Of a DNA stretch of 64,000 nt, positions 8,768-17,345 are shown piece after piece. The stretch is taken from the NCBI GenBank assembly GCA_964406155.1, contig CAYOQR010000013.1:1-64000 (forward strand). Direction: 5' to 3'. Every line of letters begins with the position of its first letter. Positions within the stretch are counted from its first letter, which is position 1. The notes beneath the pieces were generated by a model. It worked only from the letters and a program-made list of their open reading frames with translations. It made no database searches and was not told the origin of the DNA. Position numbers and translations under genes: made by a program. This stretch comes from Dongia_B sp964406155. GTDB taxonomy: Bacteria > Pseudomonadota > Alphaproteobacteria > Dongiales > Dongiaceae.

Positions 8768-9439
8768 ATGAAACTGCTCCTCATTGAAGACGACCCGCAT
8801 ACGGCAACGGTTGTCATAAACGGCTTCAACGATCATGGTCATGTCGTCGAGGTCGCCTCCGACGGGCCCCAGGGGCTGTTTCTATCCACCGGCGGTACTT
8901 ACGACCTGATCATCGTCGATCGCCGCTTGCCTGGCCTGGATGGGCTCTCTCTGGTCAAGGCGATCCGCGCCGCAGAGATCAAGGTGCCTGTCCTCTTCCT
9001 CACCACCGTCGCCGGGGTCGATGACCGTGTCGCCGGTCTCGAAGCCGGCGGCGACGATTACCTCGTCAAGCCGTTCCATTTCTCGGAGCTCCTCGCCCGC
9101 GCCAATGCTCTGGTCCGGCGCCCCCCCATCAACACGGAGCAGGCCGTGCTCCGTGTGGCCGATCTGGAGTTGAATCTCCTACAGCACAAGGTCACACGCG
9201 GCGGCGTGGAGATCGAGCTGCTGCCGCGGGAATTTACCCTGCTGCATTACCTGATGAAGAACGCCGACCGGGTTGTCACCCGAACCATGCTCCTGGAACA
9301 TGTCTGGGATTTTCACTTCGATCCCAAGACGAGCGTGGTCGAAACGCATATCAGCCGCCTGCGCGTCAAGATCGACAAGCCCTTCGACAGACCGCTGATC
9401 CATACAGTCCACCGGTCCGGATATTCACTGCATGCGTGA
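8768..9439 (+). CDS. OmpR/PhoB-family response regulator
   Basis: 223 residues. The receiver domain (about 1-115) has acidic residues D8/D9, the phospho-acceptor D51 ('LIIVDRRLPG'), the conserved Thr around 79-80 and K101 ('YLVKPF'). A winged-helix OmpR-type DNA-binding domain follows (about 125-222: 'LPREFTLLHYLMKN', 'VVETHISRLRVKID', 'IHTVHRSGYSL'). Its last 8 nt overlap the start of the histidine kinase gene, so the two form a classical two-component pair. The stimulus is unknown. Confidence 0.95.
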   Translation: MKLLLIEDDPHTATVVINGFNDHGHVVEVASDGPQGLFLSTGGTYDLIIVDRRLPGLDGLSLVKAIRAAEIKVPVLFLTTVAGVDDRVAGLEAGGDDYLVKPFHFSELLARANALVRRPPINTEQAVLRVADLELNLLQHKVTRGGVEIELLPREFTLLHYLMKNADRVVTRTMLLEHVWDFHFDPKTSVVETHISRLRVKIDKPFDRPLIHTVHRSGYSLHA

Positions 9440-10781
9440 GGTCGTCTTCCGCCGGAGCGCCATGCTGCGGATTGCCGCCTTATATTCCGGCCTCTATGTC
9501 CTCTCCGTCATTGTCCTTCTCGTCGTTCTGCTGCTCTCGGCCGTCCACGAAACGAGAGTGCAGAACCGGGAAGATGTGGAGCAGGATGCACGGACCCTCG
9601 CCAAGATCTACGAAGAGCAGGGGCAGCAGGCTTTGGAGACGAATATCCGGCTGCTGATCAGCAATGTCGAAAGAAGGCGAGCCCTGTACCTGCTCGAGAC
9701 GAAGGGCGGGCAGTTAGTCATCGGCAATCTGCCGGCCATCCAGCCCTTCGACGGATGGCAGAGCGTCTCCGTCGAGCTCGGACCGAACCGGCATGCAAAA
9801 TACTATGTTTCCGGAACCCATATCGGTGATCTGATACTGCTGGTCGGCCGCCGGACACATAGCATCTGGGTCGCTCAGGAAACATTGCTGCAATCCTTTG
9901 CCTGGGCCCTCTGCCTGGTGATCCCCATCATTCTCCTCGGCGGCTTTGCCCTGGCACGCAGCACCTTCCGCCGCGTGGATGCCATCAATCGCGTCATGCA
10001 GCATTTTGCCCAGGGCGACCTGGCGCAGCGTGTCCCCGTTTCCGGCCAGAAAGACGAGATCGACCGCCTCGCCACCGACATCAACAGCGTTCTGCAGCGG
10101 ATCGAAAAGCTGTTCAGCGCGCTGAAGCAGGTCACCAGCGATATCGCCCACGATCTGCGTACGCCCCTTGGCCGCCTGCGCCAACGTCTCTGGGATGCCC
10201 GGGCCAAGACACAACAGGGCATCGGCAATGAGCAGCAGCTTGATCAGGCCTTGGAGGACATCGAAGGAATCATCGCCACCTTCGACGCCCTGCTGCAGAT
10301 CGCCGAGCTGGATGCGGGTGCACGGGCGGCCCGTTTCAAGGCGGTGGAGCTCGCGGCGATTACCCGCTCGATCTACGACATATATGGCAGCGTCGCTGAA
10401 GACAATGGACAGGAGCTTCACCTCGATATCCGCGCACAGCCGGTCCTGCGCGGTGACCCGCATCTCCTGATGCAGCTCATCGCCAATCTCATCGAAAACG
10501 CCATCCGTCATACACCGGCTGGAACCCGCATCGATCTGACGGTCGCGGAAGCCGCCGACGGGCCGGTCCTGATCGTCGGCGACAACGGACCCGGTATCCC
10601 GGCCGGAGAACACGACCAGGTCTTTCAACGCTTCTATCGCCTCGATTCCAGCCGCTCAACCCAGGGAAGCGGCCTCGGCCTGACCATGGTCAAGGCGATC
10701 GCCGATCTGCATGCGGCGAGGATCGCCCTGTCGGATGGCAATCCAGGCCTGATCGTGACCATCCGCTTTCCCGCCCCCTGA
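9432..10781 (+). CDS. Two-component sensor histidine kinase
   Basis: 449 residues. TM1 is at about 14-36, a periplasmic sensor loop at about 37-152 with no recognised domain, TM2 at about 155-176, then a HAMP linker and a HisKA dimerisation domain with H240 ('SDIAHDLRTPLGRLR'). The HATPase_c domain shows the N box ('NLIENAIRHTP'), the G1 box ('VGDNGPGIP'), 'RFYRLDSSRS' and the G2 box ('GSGLGLTMV'). It should autophosphorylate and pass phosphate to the overlapping response regulator. The sensory loop gives no ligand clue. Confidence 0.94.
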   Translation: MREVVFRRSAMLRIAALYSGLYVLSVIVLLVVLLLSAVHETRVQNREDVEQDARTLAKIYEEQGQQALETNIRLLISNVERRRALYLLETKGGQLVIGNLPAIQPFDGWQSVSVELGPNRHAKYYVSGTHIGDLILLVGRRTHSIWVAQETLLQSFAWALCLVIPIILLGGFALARSTFRRVDAINRVMQHFAQGDLAQRVPVSGQKDEIDRLATDINSVLQRIEKLFSALKQVTSDIAHDLRTPLGRLRQRLWDARAKTQQGIGNEQQLDQALEDIEGIIATFDALLQIAELDAGARAARFKAVELAAITRSIYDIYGSVAEDNGQELHLDIRAQPVLRGDPHLLMQLIANLIENAIRHTPAGTRIDLTVAEAADGPVLIVGDNGPGIPAGEHDQVFQRFYRLDSSRSTQGSGLGLTMVKAIADLHAARIALSDGNPGLIVTIRFPAP

Positions 10782-10848
10782 GATCGTCCGCCACCCGGCC
10801 CCCTTGTCCCATCCCTTGGAGCCGGATGCGCGCAAGGGGAAACGCCCT

Positions 10849-11541
10849 CTAGAACAGGCCCGAGGCGATGTTGATCGTCAGGGCGAGCAGGGTCGTGTTG
10901 AAGAAGAAGGCCAGAACGCAATGCATCAATCCCACGCGGCGCATGGCTGGCGAGGTGAAACTGACATCGGCCGTTTGCGCCGACGTGCCGATGATACAGG
11001 AGAAATAGAGGAAATCGCCATAATCAGGCTGTGCGTTGCCCGGGAATTCCAACCCGCCGGATTTGTTCCGGGACAGCGCCGTATAATAATCGTGGGCATA
11101 ATGCAGCGCGAACATCAGATGCGTGAAGGCCCAGGAGGTGACGATGGTCAGCGCCGCCAGCGCGATATGCGCATAGCGAAGCGCACCGTGCATATCCTTC
11201 ACGACAGCCAGCTCGGCAACGATGGCGCCCAGGCTTGCCACAGCCGCCAGTACGACCAGGACCAGGATCACGATACGCCCCTCATCCTGCATCCGTGCCC
11301 GCCTGCGCATGCGTTCCGTATCCGACCAGAACATCATCCGCAGCGCCAGCAGCAGGTAGAGACAGACGCCGGCATTCCAGCCGATGATCGTCCGGCTGAT
11401 CCAATGCTGCGCGACATCATGCGGCAGGAGGAACGTGATGAGGATACCGACCAGGATCGAACTGAACAGCCGCGGCCGCGCGAGAACCTGCCGGATCACG
11501 ACCGGCCGGGACGCATGGTGGGGATGGTCGGAAGCGGACAT
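10849..11541 (-). CDS. DUF1345 domain-containing membrane protein
   Basis: 230 residues from ATG 11541, chosen because GAGGT lies 5 nt upstream; ATGs at 11553 and 11610 are alternatives. There are five or six hydrophobic helices with the DUF1345 signature region 'SWAFTHLMFALHYAHDYY' followed by 'DFLYFSCIIGTSAQTADVSF' and a final helix. The family is bacterial, integral to the inner membrane and of unknown function. It converges on the histidine kinase gene with about 70 bp between stops, so a functional link to the two-component system is possible but unproven. Confidence 0.82.
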   Translation of the reverse strand: MSASDHPHHASRPVVIRQVLARPRLFSSILVGILITFLLPHDVAQHWISRTIIGWNAGVCLYLLLALRMMFWSDTERMRRRARMQDEGRIVILVLVVLAAVASLGAIVAELAVVKDMHGALRYAHIALAALTIVTSWAFTHLMFALHYAHDYYTALSRNKSGGLEFPGNAQPDYGDFLYFSCIIGTSAQTADVSFTSPAMRRVGLMHCVLAFFFNTTLLALTINIASGLF

Positions 11542-11914
11542 CGATAACCTCATCTTTCGGTCGAATAAGAAGCAAGGGGCGCCTGGCCGCCGGGCCGCCG
11601 AGTACACCATGTATGACTGACAGCTTCACGACATCAATGCCGAAGCTGACCGCAAGAGATCATCATAGGCCTTTGAATGCCCGATCTTTTCGCGCAGCGT
11701 AACAGGATACCCGCCCAGCGCACCGGCCGGTTCCGTCGTCACCCCCGACAACCTATGCATTTCCATCATTGGGCCCATGCGGCGTGCCGAGAGCCCGTAG
11801 CGGTTGTTAACTTCCTGTGTTGCTTGACTTCCTCAAAGGTTATGAGAGCCTCATCTTCATATCCGATAGAAGTCCCGTTGCTGTGACGGGACACCCTGGC
11901 GTAGCGATGCACGG
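11542..11914. other. Non-coding divergent region
   Basis: About 370 bp between the DUF1345 gene (minus) and a small membrane protein gene (plus). A TTGACT hexamer at about 11824 is a possible -35 element for the plus-strand gene, but no good -10 is correctly spaced. I see no RNA gene, repeat or supported reading frame here. Confidence 0.4.
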
Positions 11915-12262
11915 ATGTTGACCGATCAGATGAAGAAGACCCGGCCCTTTTCCCTCATCAGCATCCTGCTGGGGCTGGGCATCGGCATCACCGTCCTCGC
12001 CGCCTTTTCCGTCGTCCTGATTCTGACGGCGCTTGCCGCCGGCATCCTCCTCGTCATGCCGACCGGCGAGCTGGCCACGTTGCAGACGGCGGCCACCGCC
12101 CTGGTCATCGCCGTCGTCACCGGCTCCCTGACCCTGCTGGTCTATCGCAATCACGCACAGGCCAACCGCCCGCGCCCCTCGCTCTGGGGCATTCTCTGCG
12201 CCACCTGCCTCGTCTCCCTGGCCTGGGCGATCGTCTGCACGGTTTACAACATCTGGCGGTAA
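11915..12262 (+). CDS. Small three-helix membrane protein, unknown function
   Basis: 115 residues; the start could also be the ATG at 11930. Three hydrophobic segments are visible: about 17-45 (possibly long), 55-75 after the short loop 'MPTGELATLQT', and 92-112. A basic loop ('YRNHAQANRPRP') lies between helices 2 and 3. I recognise no family. Coding is supported by consistent GC-rich third positions and by clean alternation of hydrophobic and polar segments; the minus-strand reading of the same DNA is low-complexity. It ends about 180 bp before the tRNA gene. Confidence 0.55.
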   Translation: MLTDQMKKTRPFSLISILLGLGIGITVLAAFSVVLILTALAAGILLVMPTGELATLQTAATALVIAVVTGSLTLLVYRNHAQANRPRPSLWGILCATCLVSLAWAIVCTVYNIWR

Positions 12263-12376
12263 CAACGGCGGTCGCCGGCTTCCAGGATTCGCGCCGGGCC
12301 GGACGTCCTAAAGTCTCATCTCCCACGAGTGCTTGGCAGCGCCGCGAAATACCCGCCAGGTCATGCGACCAGACAT

Positions 12377-12405
12377 TTGACTTTTGCGTCAGCGGCCATT
12401 AGGAA
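12377..12405 (+). promoter_or_regulatory. Putative sigma70-type promoter of tRNA-Ser
   Basis: TTGACT (12377-12382), 17-nt spacer, TAGGAA (12400-12405). The -35 is near consensus and the -10 is poor. Transcription would start about 30 nt before the mature tRNA 5' end, which fits a short 5' leader trimmed by RNase P. Confidence 0.4.
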
Positions 12406-12443
12406 AGGGCCCACATACGCCGTGTGGCAAGCTGCTCACGTGC

Positions 12444-12537
12444 GGAGGGGTGGCCGAGCGGCTGAAGGCGGCGGTTTGCTAAACCGTTATAGGGACCTAA
12501 ATCCCTATCGGGGGTTCGAATCCCCCTCCCTCCGCCA
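12444..12537 (+). tRNA. tRNA-Ser (anticodon GCU)
   Basis: A 94-nt gene including an encoded CCA (12535-12537). The acceptor stem GGAGGGG/TCCCTCC pairs with one G-U. The anticodon stem-loop (12471-12487) has anticodon GCT at 12478-12480 preceded by T33. A long variable arm containing TAGGGACC...ATCCCTA is typical of class II serine tRNAs, and the T arm is GGGGG-TTCGAAT-CCCCC. It decodes AGC/AGU. No integrase or attachment-site duplication is seen beside it. Confidence 0.97.
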
Positions 12538-12615
12538 AAATTTCAAGAAAATCAATCAATTATCTCGACGACATTGTCTGCCCTGCATGTCGCGTGCGTC
12601 GTTGCCGATGCGTCG

Positions 12616-13320
12616 TCAGCGGCGTTTGTATTGCTCGTCGCCGAACAGGATCCGGCGCTGCTCCGCCGTGAAGGGCTGGGTGCTGGTATGCTGTGCCAGC
12701 ACGGCGATGCCGCGCTGCACCGCCGGGCGCGCCTCGATCTCCTCGAACCAGCGCTTCACCTGTGGCAGCGCGTTCAGATCGACACCCTGGCGCTCCCAGG
12801 AGCGGATCCAGGGCCAGGTCGCCATATCAGCGATGCTGTACTCGTCGCCGGCCAGGTAGCGCGCATCGGCGAGACGCTTGTCCATCACGCCATAGAGACG
12901 CTTCGCCTCATTGGTATAGCGGTCGATGGCATAGGGAATCTTCTCCGGTGCATAGACGCGGAAATGATGCGCCTGGCCCAGCATCGGGCCAATGCTGCCC
13001 ATCTGGAACATCAGCCATTGCAGCACGGCGTAACGCTGTGCACCTTTCGCCGGCAGGAACCGGCCGCCTTTCTCCGCGAGATAGATCAGGATCTCACCGG
13101 ATTCGAACAAGGCGATGGGCTGGCCGCCGGGGCCGTCGGGATCGACGATGGCCGGCACCTTGTTGTTCGGGCTGATCTTCAGAAACTCCGGATCGAATTG
13201 CGCGCCGGTGCCGATATCGACGCCATGGGCCCGGTAGGGCATGCCCAATTCTTCCAGGATGATGTGAATTTTGTGACCGTTCGGCGTCGGCCAGGAATAG
13301 AGGTCGATCGGCTCAGCCAT
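12616..13320 (-). CDS. Glutathione S-transferase, YfcG/Ure2p-like (copy 1)
   Basis: 234 residues from ATG 13320 (MAEPIDLYSWPTPNGHK). The N-terminal thioredoxin-like domain has the YfcG/Ure2p-type 'TPNGHKIHIILEE', the cis-proline 'NNKVPAIVD' and 'LFESGEILIYLAEK' glutathione-binding motifs. The all-helical C-terminal domain includes 'YSIADMATWPWI'. Family members act as disulfide-bond reductases or glutathione transferases in the cytoplasm. It lies directly downstream of a close paralogue (13367-13990) with 46 bp between them, a tandem duplication probably cotranscribed. Confidence 0.92.
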   Translation of the reverse strand: MAEPIDLYSWPTPNGHKIHIILEELGMPYRAHGVDIGTGAQFDPEFLKISPNNKVPAIVDPDGPGGQPIALFESGEILIYLAEKGGRFLPAKGAQRYAVLQWLMFQMGSIGPMLGQAHHFRVYAPEKIPYAIDRYTNEAKRLYGVMDKRLADARYLAGDEYSIADMATWPWIRSWERQGVDLNALPQVKRWFEEIEARPAVQRGIAVLAQHTSTQPFTAEQRRILFGDEQYKRR

Positions 13321-13366
13321 TGCGCGCTCCATATCCCGTCATCGCGGCCTCCACCCGGCTGTCTGT

Positions 13367-13990
13367 TCAGTCCTGATCCAGCAGCTTCAATGCCCGCTGC
13401 ACGGCGGGGCGGGCGCCGATTGCCTTCTTCCACTGCAGCAGCGCCGGGAAGTCGGCGAAGTCGTAGCCGAAATTGCCGAGCCCCTTGACCCAGGGCCAGC
13501 AGGCGACATCGGCAATCGAATATTCACCGGCGAGATAGGGCACCTCGTTCAGGCGCTTTTCCATGACCCCCGCGAGACGCCCGACTTCCTTGGTGTAGCG
13601 GTCGATCGCATAGGGAATGCGTTCCGGCGCGGCGCTGCGGAAATGATAGCATTGCCCAAACATCGGCCCGATGCCGCCCATCTGGAACATCAGCCATTGC
13701 AGCGTGGTATGCCGCTGGCGCGGATCGGCCGAGAGAAGCTGGCCGGTCTTCTCCGCCAGATAGATCAGGATCGCGCCGGATTCAAAGATGGTGATCGGCT
13801 GGCCGTCCGGGCCGTCGCTGTCGATGATGGCGGGAATCTTGTTGTTGGGATTGATGCGCAGAAAGGCCGGATCGAATTGCTGTCCGGCGCTGATATCCAC
13901 TTTATGCAGCCGCACCGGCAGACCGGTTTCCTCGACCATGATGTGAATCTTATGGCCGTTCGGCGTACCCCAGGTGTAAAGGTCGATCAT
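13367..13990 (-). CDS. Glutathione S-transferase, YfcG/Ure2p-like (copy 2)
   Basis: 207 residues from ATG 13990 (MIDLYTWGTPNGHK); an upstream in-frame extension to 14071 lacks domain similarity and enters the divergent thioesterase region. The motifs are the same as in its neighbour: 'NNKIPAIID', 'FESGAILIYLAEK', 'LQWLMFQMGGIGPMFGQ', 'YSIADVACWPWV'. Shared blocks across nearly the whole length show that the two are paralogues from a local duplication. This copy ends about 25 residues sooner than copy 1. Confidence 0.92.
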   Translation of the reverse strand: MIDLYTWGTPNGHKIHIMVEETGLPVRLHKVDISAGQQFDPAFLRINPNNKIPAIIDSDGPDGQPITIFESGAILIYLAEKTGQLLSADPRQRHTTLQWLMFQMGGIGPMFGQCYHFRSAAPERIPYAIDRYTKEVGRLAGVMEKRLNEVPYLAGEYSIADVACWPWVKGLGNFGYDFADFPALLQWKKAIGARPAVQRALKLLDQD

Positions 13991-14117
13991 TATATCCCTA
14001 TTATAACTGCGGGATTGCCCTTCCGGTGATGCCGCAGTCTTGGCGATTTCGCTTGTGCTGGCAAGGACCACCTCACATCATCCCGGCCAGCGCCAGAACC
14101 GGATTTTTTATCAGAAT

Positions 14118-14591
14118 ATGACGGAACCGACAGATATGCTTTCGACGAACCAGCCATCCAGCCAGGAGGACACCGTTCCGGACAGCCTCAGCGGCTACAG
14201 CCAGTTGATGCAGTATCACCTGCATCGCGCCGATCGCGGTTATGCCGAGGTCACGCTGACGGTCGGCCCGCAACATCTCAACCGGCTGGGTGTCCTGCAT
14301 GGGGGCGTCCTCACCACCCTGCTCGATTCAGCGACCGGCTATGCGGTCGCCTTCGTGGTATCCCCCACCCAGATGAAGCCGGCCGTCACCCTGTCGCTGA
14401 ATACCCAGTTCCTGGGTCAGACCGGTATCGGCGACCGGTTGATCGCGACCGGCCGGCATATCGGCGGCGGCAAGACCATCGCCTATGCCACGGCCGAGGT
14501 GAAAACCGAGGATGGCCGCGTGGTCGCCCGGGGTGATGCCGTCTATCGCTATCTCAACGAGCGCAAGGCCGGGAATGGCGGCGGGCCCTGA
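14118..14591 (+). CDS. PaaI-family hotdog-fold thioesterase
   Basis: 157 residues from ATG 14118. A single hotdog domain shows the PaaI/DUF4442-type core 'NRLGVLHGGVLTTLLDSATGYAV' (HGG plus catalytic acid region) followed by 'TLSLNTQFLGQ' and 'GKTIAYATAEVKTEDGRVVARG'. Such proteins hydrolyse acyl- or phenylacetyl-CoA thioesters. The gene is divergent from the glutathione transferase pair; substrate unknown. Confidence 0.88.
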   Translation: MTEPTDMLSTNQPSSQEDTVPDSLSGYSQLMQYHLHRADRGYAEVTLTVGPQHLNRLGVLHGGVLTTLLDSATGYAVAFVVSPTQMKPAVTLSLNTQFLGQTGIGDRLIATGRHIGGGKTIAYATAEVKTEDGRVVARGDAVYRYLNERKAGNGGGP

Positions 14592-14637
14592 TCGGCCCGG
14601 CGCTCGTCACCAGCACTAACCATTTACTTGCTGTGCG

Positions 14638-15051
14638 TTACAGGGTCGGCTGCTTGGCCAGCGTTTCCGACGGCCGGGCCTGCGGCGCCTGATCCGTCGC
14701 CTGATTGACCGGGGCGAGACCGAGACGCAGGTATTCGCGCTGCAGCCCGCCGGTGATCGCCAGCCAGCACATCCTGACATCGGCGATTGCGCCATAGAAG
14801 GGATTGACCCGGATCAGCGGCTTGTTGTGCTCGATCACCCGGTGCGACCCGACCGCCAGGGCGACCGCACAGGCGATGCCGCCGGCAGCCACGAAGACAT
14901 TGCCGACCAGAGCCGCCGCCACACTGGCCGTCAAACCAAGCAGCGTCGCGACATAATGGCAGGCTCGGGTTCCAGGTTGGCGATGCGCGTCGAGATACAG
15001 CCGCCAAAAGTCCTTGAACGGCATACGAAACCCCTCACGCAATGTCGCCAT
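14638..15051 (-). CDS. DUF962 / Mpo1-like membrane protein
   Basis: 137 residues from ATG 15051; the frame could extend to 15303 but the upstream part is not domain-like. 'FKDFWRLYLDAHRQPGTRACHYVAT', two hydrophobic segments, then 'HRVIEHNKPLIRVNPFYGAIADVRM' match DUF962, named after yeast Mpo1, an iron-dependent dioxygenase of 2-hydroxy fatty acids. The conserved histidines (YLDAH, CHYVAT, GSHRVIEH) are retained, so an oxygenase role is plausible, though the bacterial substrate is unknown. It lies downstream of the enoyl-CoA hydratase on the same strand. Confidence 0.82.
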   Translation of the reverse strand: MATLREGFRMPFKDFWRLYLDAHRQPGTRACHYVATLLGLTASVAAALVGNVFVAAGGIACAVALAVGSHRVIEHNKPLIRVNPFYGAIADVRMCWLAITGGLQREYLRLGLAPVNQATDQAPQARPSETLAKQPTL

Positions 15052-15220
15052 CGGCCCGTCCCTTTCGCCCTTTTTTCCGATCCACCGGCCCCGCCCCATA
15101 CCCGCACATCTCCGGATACGTTCACACTCAGGCGCCTCCACGGGCTGGGCCGTTAATCCCATTCCTGACAGCAGGCACCTCCTGTCGCCGGATGTCAACA
15201 CATCTTGGCGGCCAAGCGCT

Positions 15221-15997
15221 TCATAAACCGGTGAAATTCGGCTTCCGCTTTTCCAGGAAAGCGGTAATCCCCTCGCGGTAATCGGCGGCCTCGCAGGCGG
15301 CATAGGCGGTGCGCAACTCTTCCGGCGTGATTTCGCCAGCTCCCTGGCACCGCCGCGTCATCTCCTTGTGCCGGCGATGGCTGAAGGGCGAACCGATGGC
15401 GATCCGGCGGGCGAGGCTGGCCACCGCCTGATCGAGTTCGGATGGGTCGCAAACGCGCGTGACCAGTCCCTTGGCCAGCGCCCAGCCGGCATCGTGGATG
15501 CCGCCTTCCAGCAGCAGTTCCAGCATGGTCGCCCGCCCCAGCAAGGCGACCAGATCGGCGATTTCCGGATAAGGCATGGTGACGCCGATCTTCTGGATCG
15601 GGATCCCGAACTTGGCCGTTTGCGCGGCCAGGCGCAGATCGCACATCGCCGCCACCTCCAGCCCGGCACCGATGCAATTGCCGTCGATGGCGGCGACCGT
15701 CGGATGCCGGCAGTCGCGCAGGGCATGTAGCGCTTCGACCATCATCGCGCCATAGGACGCCGCCTGATCGGTGGTCCAGCGCAGCTCGCGGAATTCGGCA
15801 AGATCGGCGCCGGCGGCGAAATTGCCGCCGGCGCCCCGCACGATCACGCAGCGCACGGCCTGATTTTCCTCGAGCTCGGCAACGGCCCGCCGCAACGCGC
15901 GCCACATTCCGGCATTCAAGGCGTTCATCTTGTCCGGCCGGTTGAGGGTAAGCGTCGCGATATCATCCGCGAGGGTGAGAAGCACAGGTTCCGACAT
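15221..15997 (-). CDS. Enoyl-CoA hydratase/isomerase family protein
   Basis: 258 residues, the usual crotonase length. Signatures: 'TLNRPDKMNALNAGMW', the oxyanion-hole region 'NFAAGADLAEF', 'AIDGNCIGAGLEVAAMCDLRLAA', then 'FGIPIQKIGVTMPYPEIADLVALLG'. The last block carries one Glu at a position compatible with crotonase catalysis, but the fit is loose, so hydratase versus isomerase activity is uncertain. No beta-oxidation partner is adjacent except the hotdog thioesterase about 600 bp away on the other strand. Confidence 0.85.
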   Translation of the reverse strand: MSEPVLLTLADDIATLTLNRPDKMNALNAGMWRALRRAVAELEENQAVRCVIVRGAGGNFAAGADLAEFRELRWTTDQAASYGAMMVEALHALRDCRHPTVAAIDGNCIGAGLEVAAMCDLRLAAQTAKFGIPIQKIGVTMPYPEIADLVALLGRATMLELLLEGGIHDAGWALAKGLVTRVCDPSELDQAVASLARRIAIGSPFSHRRHKEMTRRCQGAGEITPEELRTAYAACEAADYREGITAFLEKRKPNFTGL

Positions 15998-16082
15998 CGA
16001 AGAATTCCGCCCAGACTGAAAAAGTCAGAATAGCCACCATCTTCGATTCGGCAAGCATCCGCCACAACGATCGCCGAGGCGT

Positions 16083-17345
16083 TCAGTCCTCACCGATATT
16101 GACGGCCTCATGCGGATCGGCCGCCGCCTCTGTCGAGAGCTTTTGAGGCGAAAGCTTTTGGGACGAAGACTTTGAACCGGGTCCGGCCGTCTCCTCGGCG
16201 GGTAGTGCCTCCGGCACGGCATCCGGCGCCGTCGCTTCCGGCCTTGGCGGCGCCCAGGCCAGGAGCTGTTCGGAGAGGCTCCGCAGCACCATGCGGTTCG
16301 CCTGGAGCATGTCCTCGGCCAGCAGTTTCAGGACGCGGATATTGGACGTGCTGGCATCGTCCATATCGTCATTGCCGACATCGAGCCGTGCCTGGAACCG
16401 GTAATACTGCCGGCGGCCATCCGGCAGATCGGGCAGCAATTGCTGGAGCTGATAATCCACCACGTCGCAGATGCCGTCGCACATCATGGCGAAGGTCGGC
16501 AGCGCCCAGCGGGCAGCCCCCCAATCCTTGACCTCATGATAGGGCAGACGCTGTGTCAGCTCGCCGGTCCCGAGCGACACCAGCATGATGTTCTCGTATT
16601 CGGGATAGCGATTGAGCTTTTCGACATAGGCGCACATTGCCGGGTTGTAGGCGAACAGCGCCCCGTCCACCAAGGCGTAGTAATCGTTCGGCCCATCGAT
16701 CTCGATCTGCATCGGCTCGAAGAAGGTCGGCGCCGCCGTCGCCGCGCGGATGACCTGGGTCATCGGATAGTCGTAATAGGCCTTGGCCTTGGCATTGCTT
16801 GTCTTGAAGAAGAAGGGAAAGCGCCGTTCGATCTCATAGGCCGGAATGACGATATCGGCCAAAGCATGCTTCAGCCGCGCCTCGCCGAAATAATCCTGCA
16901 AAACGCTTTCGAGCCCGGTCACGGGATACTTGCCATCGGCCAGGTTGCCGACCGCCCGGATCTTGTGCCAGACCGAGCGCGAGAAGACCCGCCGGCCCTC
17001 CTGTTCATAGAGGCGGACAATATCCTTCGCGCTGTGACGTGGCCGCCCCTGTTCGTCCGGAGTTGCCAGCGCCAGCGCCAACAGACCGCCGGTCGAGGTG
17101 CCGACGATCATGTCGAAGAGATCGACGATCGGCCGGTTGGTGCGGCGCTCGAGGTCGGCCAGCAGCATCGCCGGCAACAGACCGCGAATGCCGCCGCCAT
17201 CGATCGCCAGCAGGCGGAACGGTCGCTTGATCTGGGGCGTCGAGGTAAGTGTCGTGGTTTCTACCGGCGCCATGACGGCGGGGGACGGCCGTTCGGCGCG
17301 GCGGCCGAAGAAGAACCGGCGGGCAAAGGAGAAAGGCGCTGTCAC
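16083..17345 (-). CDS. Patatin-like phospholipase
   Basis: 420 residues from GTG 17345, preceded by GGAGG; ATG 17273 and an upstream ATG at 17420 are alternatives. The patatin domain has the oxyanion motif 'DGGGIRG' (about 49-55), nucleophile Ser84 in 'GTSTGG' and catalytic Asp227 in 'VDGALF'. The order resembles the patatins used as CapV-type effectors in CBASS, but no CD-NTase or ubiquitin-like helper is nearby, so a housekeeping lipase is as likely. The C-terminal 50 residues are low-complexity, with a repeat (SSSQKLSPQKLS) encoded by three 15-bp DNA repeats at 16135-16170. No signal peptide is evident. Confidence 0.88.
   Translation of the reverse strand: MTAPFSFARRFFFGRRAERPSPAVMAPVETTTLTSTPQIKRPFRLLAIDGGGIRGLLPAMLLADLERRTNRPIVDLFDMIVGTSTGGLLALALATPDEQGRPRHSAKDIVRLYEQEGRRVFSRSVWHKIRAVGNLADGKYPVTGLESVLQDYFGEARLKHALADIVIPAYEIERRFPFFFKTSNAKAKAYYDYPMTQVIRAATAAPTFFEPMQIEIDGPNDYYALVDGALFAYNPAMCAYVEKLNRYPEYENIMLVSLGTGELTQRLPYHEVKDWGAARWALPTFAMMCDGICDVVDYQLQQLLPDLPDGRRQYYRFQARLDVGNDDMDDASTSNIRVLKLLAEDMLQANRMVLRSLSEQLLAWAPPRPEATAPDAVPEALPAEETAGPGSKSSSQKLSPQKLSTEAAADPHEAVNIGED
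16135..16170. repeat. 15-bp degenerate tandem repeat inside the patatin gene
   Basis: Units at 16135-16149, 16150-16164 and a partial one from 16165 share the core (G/A)A(G/A)(A/C)GCTTTTG. They encode the repeated Gln-Lys-Leu-Ser of the protein's low-complexity tail. The unit is a multiple of three, so copy changes stay in frame. Confidence 0.7.

Noticed and set aside
12444..12537. Genomic island inserted at tRNA-Ser
   Set aside because: No integrase and no duplicated tRNA 3' end downstream; the neighbours are ordinary chromosomal enzymes.
16083..17345. CBASS defence system around the patatin gene
   Set aside because: No CD-NTase, ubiquitin-like helper or other defence gene within at least 10 kb on either side; neighbours are enoyl-CoA hydratase and pyrE.
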